From contig JAFQKF010000033.1 of the NCBI GenBank assembly GCA_017397105.1, positions 62,001 to 126,000 on the forward strand: a DNA stretch of 64,000 bases, given 5' to 3'. Each line of letters begins with the position of its first letter. Positions within the stretch are counted from its first letter, which is position 1. The translations under genes were made by a program, and so were the position numbers. Below the pieces are notes generated by a model that searched no databases, was not told where the DNA came from, and saw nothing but the letters and a program-made list of their open reading frames with translations. Positions 41,511-49,252 of this stretch are shown here, piece after piece. This stretch comes from Clostridia bacterium. Its GTDB lineage: Bacteria > Bacillota > Clostridia > Oscillospirales > Acutalibacteraceae.

Positions 41511-43070
41511 TTATTTCTGAGATTTAACTGCTTCGAAGTCCTCTTCAATTTCCTTTGAGGGAGGAGCGGTTACGAGAGAAACAACTACGATGCAGATGCA
41601 TGAGAAGATGAATGCGGGAAGAAGCTCATAGATGCCGAATGCGCCGCCGAGCTTGCTGATTACAAGTTTCCAAAGGAAAACCATACCTGCGCCGCTAACC
41701 ATGCCTGCGATTGCGCCTGCGCGGTTTGTTCTCTTCCAGAAGAGGGAGAAGATAATCAGCGGACCGAAGGTTGCGCCGAAGCCTGCCCATGCAAATGAAA
41801 CGATTGAGAAGATGATGCTGTTTTCATCAAGCGCAATAACGATTGCGATGAGAGCGATAACAAGAAGTGTAAGACGGGAAACAGTCATAACCTGCTTGTC
41901 TGTAGCGCTCCTCTTGAAAACACCCTGATAAATGTTCTTTGCAAAAGCTGATGCGGCAATGAGCAGATATGAGTCTGACGAGCTGATTGTTGCAGCAAGG
42001 ATACCTGCCATAATGAAGCCTGCAAGCAGCGGAGGAAGAAGGCTTGTTGAAAGGGTGATGAAAATATTTTCCGCAGATGATTTTGTGAGAAGAGCATCGG
42101 GATAAAGAGCTCTGCCTGCGATGCCGATGAACACTGCAACTGCAAGTGAAATAACAACCCAAATCATAGCGATTCTTCTGGATCTCTTAAGCTCGCCTTC
42201 TTTACGGATAGCCATAAAGCGGAGAAGAACCTGAGGCATACCGAAGTAGCCGAGGCCCCATGCAAGCATTGAGAATACGGAAAGGAGGCTGTATTCGCCT
42301 GCTTCGCCGAAGAGAGGCTTGCCTGCCTCAACAAGCTGTACGCCTGCTTCGTCAATGGTGGGCTGTGCAATGCCGAAGAACTCAAGGAAGCCGGGGATTG
42401 ACTGTGCATTTTCAATAACTGCGCCAAGGCCGCCTGCCTTAATGGTGCCGAGAATAACAACAACCGAAAGGGCAACAATCATAACGATTGCCTGCATAAA
42501 GTCAGATGCGCTCTCAGCAAGGAAGCCGCCGAGAATTGTGTAAAGAAGAACGAAAACTGCGCCGAGGATAAGCATACTCTGATAGGATGCGCCGAACAGA
42601 GTTGAGAAAAGCTTACCGCAGGTAACAAGGCAGCTTGATGCATAAACCGTGAAGAAAACGAGGATGAAAAGTGCCGCAAGGGTCATAATAACTTTTTTAT
42701 TCTCACGGAATCTGTTTGAGAAGAATTCGGGAAGGGTGATTGAATTGTTAGCCCTGATGCTGTAACGGCGAAGTCTTTTTGAAACGATAAGCCAGTTGAA
42801 ATATGTACCTACCGCAAGGCCGATTGCAGTCCATGCAGCGTCAGCCAGGCCGCACCAGTAAGCAACGCCGGGAAGACCCATAAGAAGCCAACCGCTCATG
42901 TCGGATGCTTCTGCGCTCATTGCTGTAACCCAAGGGCCGAGTGAGCGTCCGCCGAGGAAATAGTTTTCTGAGTTTTTGTTTGCTTTGCGTGCAAATACAA
43001 TGCCGATTACTATTACCGCTGCCATATAAATAACCATGGCAATGATAATCTGGAGAGTATTGCTGTCCAT
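41511..43070 (-). CDS. putP: Sodium/proline symporter (SSS family)
   Basis: 519 residues, about 13 membrane helices. The PutP pattern is clear: YFLGGRSLGPWVTAMSAEASDMSGWLLMGLPGVAY, then GTYFNWLIVSKRLRRYS and AGILAATISSSDSYLLIAASAFAKN (sodium-site serines). It takes up L-proline with sodium, as nutrient or compatible solute. AAGGAGGA precedes the start. Single gene; downstream it shares a terminator with the convergent DUF3267 gene. Confidence 0.94.
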   Translation of the reverse strand: MDSNTLQIIIAMVIYMAAVIVIGIVFARKANKNSENYFLGGRSLGPWVTAMSAEASDMSGWLLMGLPGVAYWCGLADAAWTAIGLAVGTYFNWLIVSKRLRRYSIRANNSITLPEFFSNRFRENKKVIMTLAALFILVFFTVYASSCLVTCGKLFSTLFGASYQSMLILGAVFVLLYTILGGFLAESASDFMQAIVMIVALSVVVILGTIKAGGLGAVIENAQSIPGFLEFFGIAQPTIDEAGVQLVEAGKPLFGEAGEYSLLSVFSMLAWGLGYFGMPQVLLRFMAIRKEGELKRSRRIAMIWVVISLAVAVFIGIAGRALYPDALLTKSSAENIFITLSTSLLPPLLAGFIMAGILAATISSSDSYLLIAASAFAKNIYQGVFKRSATDKQVMTVSRLTLLVIALIAIVIALDENSIIFSIVSFAWAGFGATFGPLIIFSLFWKRTNRAGAIAGMVSGAGMVFLWKLVISKLGGAFGIYELLPAFIFSCICIVVVSLVTAPPSKEIEEDFEAVKSQK

Positions 43071-43169
43071 AAAAATCCTCCTTGATTTGACAATTCAAAA
43101 CATTATTTTTATAAAATAATATATTGATTATTTAATTGTACTACCTGAACGGTAAAGATTCAGTAAAGA

Positions 43170-43377
43170 TTATTCGTTTTTAAAAATATCTGCAACTTCG
43201 GTAATCATAATGTAGGCACTCGGGTCAACTCTGTGAACAATATCCTTCATGCGCGTAACCTGAAAGCGGTTTATTACGAAGTATACCAAAAGCGTTTACT
43301 ATTCCCGAAACGGTAAGCATAACAAAATTTTTGATGTGAAGTTTTCTTAAAATATCAATGATAAAATCCGTTATTCC
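43170..43377 (-). pseudogene. Remnant of a YitT/DUF2179-family membrane protein gene
   Basis: The gap between putP and the response regulator is not empty. On the minus strand, the last part (from about 43287 down to the TAA at 43170) reads LLVYFVINRFQVTRMKDIV then HRVDPSAYIMITEVADIF, the C-terminal DUF2179 pattern of YitT proteins. Upstream, in another frame (about 43377-43290), it reads GGITDFIIDILRKL.., which resembles the YitT N-terminal GGxTG segment. The middle of the gene is missing and the two pieces are out of frame, with TAG-TAA at the junction. It sits directly behind the AAGGAGG at the end of the regulator gene. A decayed, internally deleted gene is the best explanation. Confidence 0.55.
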
Positions 43378-44090
43378 TCCTTGATTCGGTTATCTCTCAT
43401 TATGTATCCGACTCCAAGCTCATTTGTGATATAGTTCTCGCCGTCAGCCTTTATACCGAGCTTTTTGCGTATGTTTGCCACGTTGACTTGCAGTTTCTTT
43501 ATACTGCCGGAGTCGTTGTAGCCCCAGATGGCTTTTATTATGGTGGAGTAGGTGAGCATCTTGCCGCAATGTGCCGCAAGAAGTGCAACTATATTATATT
43601 CGGTCTGAGTAAGCTTAATTTCTTTTTTATCAATAAAAATCTGCCTTGAATCGTAATTGATTGCAAGGGAATCAAGCCTGAATTTTTTGCCGTGCAAATT
43701 ATCACGGCTGCTGCCGTAGCGGCTGTTACGAAGCGCGCAGCGGATTCTTGCCAGCAGCTCCGCACTGCCGAAAGGCTTTGTGATATAATCGTTTGCGCCC
43801 AGGTCAAGCGCTTCAACCTTGTCATTTTCTTCGCTTATTGAGGAAAGAACTATTACGGGAACCGAACTGTCCTGCCGCACAGATACAATGAAATCCTTTC
43901 CGTCTTTGTCGGGAAGTGTTGTTTCAATAATAACAAGGTCGGGTGTGTGGGAGGCAAACATCATAACCGCCATGTCGCAGGTTTCGGCGCTCAGGGCTCT
44001 GTAATTGTTTGCTTCAAGCAAAGAGCAAACAAGGTTCCGGTTGTTGGAATCATCGTCAACCACAAGTATTTTATATTTGTTACTGTTCAT
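43371..44090 (-). CDS. OmpR/PhoB-type response regulator with Glu at the phosphoacceptor site
   Basis: 239 residues. Receiver domain at about 7-125: acidic pocket VVDDDS, switch Ser in VIVLSS, and Lys in ITKPFG. The phosphoacceptor position reads VIIETTLPDKDG, so Glu56 stands where Asp is invariant. The C-terminal winged-helix DNA-binding domain (about 140-235: LTQTEYNIVALLAAHCGKMLTYSTIIKAIWG..LQVNVANIRKKLGI) is intact and most like KdpE. No histidine kinase gene is adjacent. The protein is therefore likely to act without normal phosphorylation. The decayed YitT-like gene follows directly. Confidence 0.88.
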   Translation of the reverse strand: MNSNKYKILVVDDDSNNRNLVCSLLEANNYRALSAETCDMAVMMFASHTPDLVIIETTLPDKDGKDFIVSVRQDSSVPVIVLSSISEENDKVEALDLGANDYITKPFGSAELLARIRCALRNSRYGSSRDNLHGKKFRLDSLAINYDSRQIFIDKKEIKLTQTEYNIVALLAAHCGKMLTYSTIIKAIWGYNDSGSIKKLQVNVANIRKKLGIKADGENYITNELGVGYIMRDNRIKEE

Positions 44091-44129
44091 TTGTTGCCTC
44101 CTCGTGGATATGTAATAAATGATGGTAGG

Positions 44130-44158
44130 TTGAATTGTGAAAAAACATATGATATGAT
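44130..44158 (+). promoter_or_regulatory. Promoter for the flavin-binding protein gene
   Basis: TTGAAT (44130-44135) and TATGAT (44153-44158) with a 17-base spacer, 20 bases before the start codon. Confidence 0.6.
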
Positions 44159-44177
44159 TTAAGTGAGGTGAGTGATT

Positions 44178-44654
44178 ATGTTTAGAGAATTGAGAAGGAA
44201 AAAACAGAAGCTTACCGATGAAGCTTGCTTTGATGTGCTCAGAAACGAAACAAGGGGAGTGCTCAGCGTTTCAGGCGATGACGGATATCCCTATGCGATG
44301 CCGATGAATCATTACTATAATGAGAATGACGGCTGCATCTATTTTCACTGCGGCAAGGGTGGATACAGACTTGAGTGCATTGAAAAGAATAACAAGGTTT
44401 CGTTCTGCGTGTTTGACAAAGGTATCCGCAACGGGGATGATTGGGCGCTTAACGTAAAAAGCGTTATTGTTTTCGGCAGAATGGAAATTGTTGACGATAC
44501 GGACGTGATTACCGATATATCAACCCGTCTGAGCCTTAAATTTACTCAGGACGAGGAATATATTCAAAAAGAGATTGCAGGCTATGCAAAGGCAACGCTG
44601 ATATTAAAGCTTACACCTGAGCATATCTGCGGTAAGCTTGTCAATGAATCATAA
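44178..44654 (+). CDS. Pyridoxamine 5'-phosphate oxidase-like (NimA-type) flavin protein
   Basis: 158 residues, split-barrel fold. FRELRRKKQKLTDEACFDVLRNETRGVLSV, then PYAMPMNHYYNENDGCIYFHCGKGGYRLECIEKNNKVSFCV is typical of the NimA/PNPOx-like flavin-binding family. These small cytosolic proteins bind FMN or F420/haem; many are general reductases, and relatives (Nim) reduce nitroimidazoles, though that is not implied here. ATG 44178 has GAGGTGA 6-8 bases upstream; a GTG two codons earlier is possible. A large hairpin directly follows. Confidence 0.88.
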   Translation: MFRELRRKKQKLTDEACFDVLRNETRGVLSVSGDDGYPYAMPMNHYYNENDGCIYFHCGKGGYRLECIEKNNKVSFCVFDKGIRNGDDWALNVKSVIVFGRMEIVDDTDVITDISTRLSLKFTQDEEYIQKEIAGYAKATLILKLTPEHICGKLVNES

Positions 44655-44657
44655 TAT

Positions 44658-44935
44658 AGAGTGGCGGAAATAATCCGAACTGTGTTTTTTATCGGATGAT
44701 TTCCGCCTTTTCTTCGTTAAAATACTCGCAAATCCGTCAAGGATTTGCTGCGTTTTGTGCCTCGACAAGCCAAAAATCCTCTCGATAAAAAATCTTCGAC
44801 CTGAAAGCGAAAGATTTTCAAATGATTTTTGGCGATTGAGGGAGCAGGAAGGCTGACGCCTTTCAAACCCGAAACGCCGAAAAGCGTTAAAAAGACTCGC
44901 TTTCAGGCATAGTTCGGATTACTCCCGTCACTCTA
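44658..44935. repeat. 278-bp structured element with terminal inverted repeats
   Basis: The two ends are 24-base inverted repeats (44658-44681 and 44912-44935) matching at 21 of 24 positions. Inside are further hairpins: a long terminator-like stem at the left (44663-44708), GCAAATCC..GGATTTGC, and a large stem GCCAAAAATC..GATTTTTGGC enclosing AAAATCTT..AAGATTTT-type pairing. CGTTAAAA..ACTCGC occurs as a direct repeat near both ends. No coding frame is evident. The shape is that of a miniature inverted-repeat element or a dispersed structured repeat; no transposase is nearby and no target duplication is clear. Confidence 0.55.
44663..44712 (+). terminator. Terminator after the flavin-binding protein gene
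   Basis: A 16-bp stem with one mismatch (starting GGCGGAAA, ending TTTCCGCC) and a T-rich loop, followed by TTTTCTT. Its left arm is also the left terminal repeat of the 278-bp element. Confidence 0.75.
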
Positions 44936-44940
44936 AAGAA

Positions 44941-44980
44941 AAAAACGGTTTGCAGAGAGTTACCTTTGTAAACCGTTTTT
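44941..44980. terminator. Terminator of the lipase-like gene
   Basis: AAAAACGGTTTGCA / TGTAAACCGTTTTT, a 14-bp stem with one weak pair; on the minus strand it ends the secreted lipase-like gene. Confidence 0.85.
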
Positions 44981-44988
44981 CAATTTTG

Positions 44989-46260
44989 TTATCTGCTGTT
45001 TGCGTTTTCAACAAGACCGAAGTAGAATTCCTCAAAGCCTTCGGGGTAATCCTTTGTGCCGCAGAAATCAAAGTGGTCCATGTTGTACATGGGTTCAAAA
45101 TAATACCACTTGCCTTTTTCGATTTTCCGGTTTTCGGCAAGAGCTTTTTCATAGCTGAGGGCAACGTCTTTGTTGCTGTCAGGGTAAAGAGCGGAGGCAA
45201 GCGGAACGATACCGTCGTGTACGGTCCAGTTACCCTCCATTTTTATTCCGTCCACGTTGAAGCCGTTGGTTAAAGAAATCATTGCGGATGAAATATAGAA
45301 TATGGGGTTTAGGGATGAAACAGGCTTCTGCCTGCCGAAAAGACCTTCTTCGGTAGACACCGTTGTGTATGAGTAATAATAGGTGTCGGGTGAAACCTTG
45401 ATTTGTTCGTTGAGCTTTGCAGCACCTTCAAGAGTCATATCATAGCCGCAATTATCTTTGTAACGGTAAAAATTGAAAACTCCCACGGGTGACGGCCATG
45501 CTCTGAATTCGTCCTGAGCAGGGGTCATGCCGAAGTGACTGAGCTGAAGGGAGAAAACAAGGAAATCGTTGCCGAAAACCATGCCTATCATGTTGAGTAC
45601 CGCTGAAATGAGAAGCATTGTTACCTGAGGGTCAACAAGCAGGTTTGCAACGGGTGAGCCGTTGTGGGGAGCGGAAAGGGTACTGCAGGAATGAACACAG
45701 TCATGCCCGCCGGTGAAAAGGGGACTTGTATCCTTACCTGTTGCGGCTATTTCTTCTTCACTTCCGAATGAAAGGAGAGAAACAAGAAGTCTTACCGTTG
45801 CACCGCCGAAGGAGTGGCCTACAAGATTGATTTTATCCTTAAGATTCCAGGGCTTTCCCATAGTTGCCTTGCCCTCATAGCTGAAGCCGAATCTGTCATG
45901 CCCGTGCGCTTTGGAATGAGCTTCGCCGTAATCAACCACTGTGCCCGTAAGCTGGGCGTAAAGCTCGCAGGCTCTGTCCCACGCACTGCTGAGAGGACCG
46001 ACGCTCGGTGCGTAGGCTTCAATTCCCTGCTCGTTGAGGATTTTTATAAGGTCTGTATCGGAGCCGATGCCGAGGCCGCCGCCCCAGTAGGGAGAGATAT
46101 CGTAGAATTTATTCTCGGTACCCCAGCCGCCCATACCGTGGACGAAAATATAGGGATAATCCGTAACGAAGGCAGATTTATCAATACTTGCCGCAAATGC
46201 GGGAGATGCAAAGGAAAAAAGCATAACGGCAGCGAGAACAACAGCGAGAAATCTTTTCAT
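44989..46260 (-). CDS. Secreted lipase-like alpha/beta hydrolase
   Basis: 423 residues with a signal peptide (KRFLAVVLAAVML core, cleavage near AFA-AS, about residue 26). The mature domain begins YPYIFVHGMGGWG (oxyanion-hole HG) and has the nucleophile elbow NLVGHSFGGATVRLL, with later conserved His/Asp candidates (VHDGIVPLASALYP, MDHFDFCG). The pattern is that of family I.6 (staphylococcal-type) lipases: large, secreted, with a lid region and probable zinc site (SAPHNGSP segment). Substrate unknown; esters in the gut are likely. ATG 46260 has AAAGGAG 9 bases upstream. Monocistronic. Confidence 0.87.
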   Translation of the reverse strand: MKRFLAVVLAAVMLFSFASPAFAASIDKSAFVTDYPYIFVHGMGGWGTENKFYDISPYWGGGLGIGSDTDLIKILNEQGIEAYAPSVGPLSSAWDRACELYAQLTGTVVDYGEAHSKAHGHDRFGFSYEGKATMGKPWNLKDKINLVGHSFGGATVRLLVSLLSFGSEEEIAATGKDTSPLFTGGHDCVHSCSTLSAPHNGSPVANLLVDPQVTMLLISAVLNMIGMVFGNDFLVFSLQLSHFGMTPAQDEFRAWPSPVGVFNFYRYKDNCGYDMTLEGAAKLNEQIKVSPDTYYYSYTTVSTEEGLFGRQKPVSSLNPIFYISSAMISLTNGFNVDGIKMEGNWTVHDGIVPLASALYPDSNKDVALSYEKALAENRKIEKGKWYYFEPMYNMDHFDFCGTKDYPEGFEEFYFGLVENANSR

Positions 46261-46329
46261 TTTCAACAGCTCCTTTTAGTAATATATCATTATTATTTTA
46301 CACAAAATTATTCTGCGTGTCAATGATGA

Positions 46330-46364
46330 AGAAAACCGTGCCTCAGACAGTCTGAAGCACGGTT
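46330..46364 (-). terminator. Terminator of the HAD-GH38 unit
   Basis: AACCGTGC / GCACGGTT extended by TCAGA / TCTGA inside, followed on the minus strand by TTTCTTC. Confidence 0.7.
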
Positions 46365-46373
46365 ATTGTTTTA

Positions 46374-49238
46374 TCAGCCTACAAACTTGATTGTAAGAAT
46401 CTTTTTGCCTGTGATTTCGAATTCAACGAATCCGTCAGCATCTATTGCAAGGGGAGCAACGTCGCATTCTTCAAGTGAAACAAGCTTTGCTTCTTTCCAT
46501 GCGTTGCCTGAATATGCGGGAAGCTCAAATTCAGCCATCTGTCTTTCAACGGGGGACTGAGGAGTGCTGATGGGAGCGATACCCTTGTTAAGACGGATTG
46601 CGGTTTTAACAGCCTTGTCGGAGGGGTTGAAGAGTCTGATTACGTAGCCTTCGCCATCCTCGCTCTTCTTGACTGCGCTGATGTTGAGGCATTCGTCCTT
46701 GAGCTCAATGAAGGAGTGGGTGAGGGGATTCTTGCCGTGAGCGGTGGGTGCAATCTGAGCGGCGGTGAGATAGAGGTTGAATGCCTCACTCTCCTGCCAT
46801 ACGTTACCCTGCTCCCAGTCGCCTGCGTGGGGCATGAATGCATAGCGGAAGGTGTTGATGCCGATGCACTGTGAGCCCTTGTCCCAATCGCTGTAATTCT
46901 GCATATCGGAGGTTACGCAGATGCGAAGGGGATACGCACGGATAAGGGAAAGGTAAAGGGTGTTGCACTCATCGTCTGCAGCCTCGTATGCCTTAAGACC
47001 TGTGTTGAGCAGAGCAACGCCGTTTGTGCCGTCAGTGAGGTCAACAAAGGAGTTCATGGGATGCTCGGTCATGGGGATTTCGTCATAGAGAGAATAATCG
47101 GGCTTTGCAACGGGGCGCTTTACAACGTCAAACTGGCCCTGAGCGTAGGAGAATTCAGATTTGATGCCTGTGGGGAAGCCTACCTGGAGGTAATGGTCCT
47201 CGCAGCGGTTGTTGATTGTTGTTTCGATTTCAACGTACTTTGCACCCTTGCGAAGAGTAACAACGCTGTCAATATCAACGGGAAGCTTGTGCTCGCTTCT
47301 TGATTTTTCGTCAGCGGAACGCTTTTCGGGAAGCATCCAGCGCATTGAAATCTTATATGCGGTTTCAAATTCACCGTCACGAAGGAGGGTGATTGTTGCT
47401 TTTTCGTTGAGGGTGGTGAAAATCTCGTTGAATTCGGGGACGAAGTGCTCCCAGGGGTTGCCGATTTCGCCGCCGTCCTTGAAGAAACCAAGGTTTTCGT
47501 ATGATTTGCCTGTGTTCTTATCAAGAACGTTGTAAGTGCCGTTTGAGTTGAAGGTTACTCTGAGATGCTCGTTTTCCATAGCCTGATTGGTCTTGAGAAG
47601 AGTAACGGGAGTGGTGGCTCTTACATTGTAAAGGGGGCTCAGCTTATAGGTCTTGTAACCCATAGCGGGGATATCGGAAACCTCAACGCTGATAAGATAC
47701 TGCTCTGTGTGAAGAACGTTGGCGGTATCGTTGGGGTTCTGGATAATCTGAGCGTTTGCTTTGTTGGAAGAGATAATCTGATACTTGAGAACGTTGCCGT
47801 CTTCATCTGAAAGCTCGAAGCTGTCAGCCTTCCACTCAGCAGGGATTTCAACGCGGAGATTTACGGTTTCTGTTCTCTTGAAGGGAGCGGGGTTGAAAAC
47901 AACTACCGCTGCATCGTCACGGCTGAAGGAGCGCAGGTCGATATCGCCTGCGATATCCATGAACGCACGCTCGAATACGCAGCTTGAAAGCTCTCTCGAC
48001 TGTCTGTAACGGGACATAACGTCCTCGTAAACAACGTCTCTGCCGCAGGAGCCGATACTGTCGTGGCCGTGGTTCTGGAGAAGATAGTTATATGAAAGGT
48101 CAATGAAATTCTGAGGATAGGGAGCGCCTGCGAAGGATGCGAAAACAGCGAAGGGCTCAGCGTAGTTGATGAGTCTTCTTTCTGTGTCGAAGTTTTCCTG
48201 CTTGATATATGTTCTTGCGGAAAGAATCCAGCCGCAGAGGATGCTTACGCTGCCCTTGGTGTAGGGATCACGCATTTCGCCCTTGAGAACGGGAGAGTTG
48301 GGGTCGAAATTATCAATGATGCTCTGCTCGAGCTCCTTGAGCGTGCTGTGGAATACTTCAGCCTCGGGGAGAGCGGCATTAAGGTCATTGATAAGCTGAA
48401 CCTCACGGGCATCGGGGCAGGAGGAGTCATGGCCTGCAGACCAGAAACGGTGATTGGTAGTCCAGTCGTTATCCTGCTCTTTGATGGCCTGCTCTGCTCT
48501 TGCCCGGATGTTTTCCTTGTGGTACTCATAGAAAGGATGTGTGTACTGATAGTCGAGCTTCCAGTCACGGTCGATGAGTTTGAAAACGCCGTTATTGTCA
48601 TTCCAGAGCATATCACGATTGTTTTCGTTTTCCTGATTGAAATATACGGGTCTCTGAACAACGTACCAGATGTTGTAACGGGGTCTTTTGCCAAGGCGTG
48701 ATGCCCAGATTCTTGAGCCGTCGGGGCTTTCCCAGAAGAATTCGGAACGGGGAGCCTTATATGTATTGATGCCTCTGTAGAAGGAAGCGAAGTTGATGCC
48801 GAAGCCTGAGTAAATCTGAGGAAGCTGAGAAATCTGACCCCAGCCGAAGGGGGAGTAGCCCGTCTTGCTTATGCCGCCCATTTCTCTGCCGATTTTGTGG
48901 CCGAGAAGGAGGTTCCTTACGAGAGCTTCGCCGCCTACGGTGAATTCATCGGGCAGGCAGAACCAGGGGCCTACAGCTATTCTGCCCTCTTTGATGTATT
49001 TCTGAAGCTTTTCCTTCTTTTCGGGATAAACTTCAAGGTAATCCTGAATGGGCATTGTCTGGGAGTCGAGGTGGAAATGCTTGTAATCGGGATTTTTATC
49101 AAGAATATCAAGCAGCATATCAAGCATATAGCCGAGCATATGCTGGGTTCTGCGGGCGGAGAAACGCCATTCTCTGTCCCAATGGGTGTTGGAAATAAAG
49201 TGGCACTGGATTTTGTCGTTATTATTGATGTTACTCAT
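46374..49238 (-). CDS. Atypical GH38 alpha-mannosidase-like protein (catalytic Asp motif replaced)
   Basis: 954 residues, cytoplasmic, full GH38 layout: catalytic domain (about 10-300), middle helical domain and large beta C-terminal domains. It starts FISNTHWDREWRFSARRTQHML, with the zinc pair His19/Asp21. A later NHGHDSIGS supplies the other zinc His region. However, the stretch that normally reads PDSFGH, with the nucleophile/zinc Asp, reads YSPFGWGQISQLPQIY here: Phe131 stands in place of Asp. The protein may therefore be an inactive or re-purposed member, or belong to a clade with another nucleophile. It is encoded 14 bases after the HAD gene, opposite a canonical GH38. Confidence 0.88.
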   Translation of the reverse strand: MSNINNNDKIQCHFISNTHWDREWRFSARRTQHMLGYMLDMLLDILDKNPDYKHFHLDSQTMPIQDYLEVYPEKKEKLQKYIKEGRIAVGPWFCLPDEFTVGGEALVRNLLLGHKIGREMGGISKTGYSPFGWGQISQLPQIYSGFGINFASFYRGINTYKAPRSEFFWESPDGSRIWASRLGKRPRYNIWYVVQRPVYFNQENENNRDMLWNDNNGVFKLIDRDWKLDYQYTHPFYEYHKENIRARAEQAIKEQDNDWTTNHRFWSAGHDSSCPDAREVQLINDLNAALPEAEVFHSTLKELEQSIIDNFDPNSPVLKGEMRDPYTKGSVSILCGWILSARTYIKQENFDTERRLINYAEPFAVFASFAGAPYPQNFIDLSYNYLLQNHGHDSIGSCGRDVVYEDVMSRYRQSRELSSCVFERAFMDIAGDIDLRSFSRDDAAVVVFNPAPFKRTETVNLRVEIPAEWKADSFELSDEDGNVLKYQIISSNKANAQIIQNPNDTANVLHTEQYLISVEVSDIPAMGYKTYKLSPLYNVRATTPVTLLKTNQAMENEHLRVTFNSNGTYNVLDKNTGKSYENLGFFKDGGEIGNPWEHFVPEFNEIFTTLNEKATITLLRDGEFETAYKISMRWMLPEKRSADEKSRSEHKLPVDIDSVVTLRKGAKYVEIETTINNRCEDHYLQVGFPTGIKSEFSYAQGQFDVVKRPVAKPDYSLYDEIPMTEHPMNSFVDLTDGTNGVALLNTGLKAYEAADDECNTLYLSLIRAYPLRICVTSDMQNYSDWDKGSQCIGINTFRYAFMPHAGDWEQGNVWQESEAFNLYLTAAQIAPTAHGKNPLTHSFIELKDECLNISAVKKSEDGEGYVIRLFNPSDKAVKTAIRLNKGIAPISTPQSPVERQMAEFELPAYSGNAWKEAKLVSLEECDVAPLAIDADGFVEFEITGKKILTIKFVG

Positions 49239-49252
49239 GTTTTGCCTCCTTA

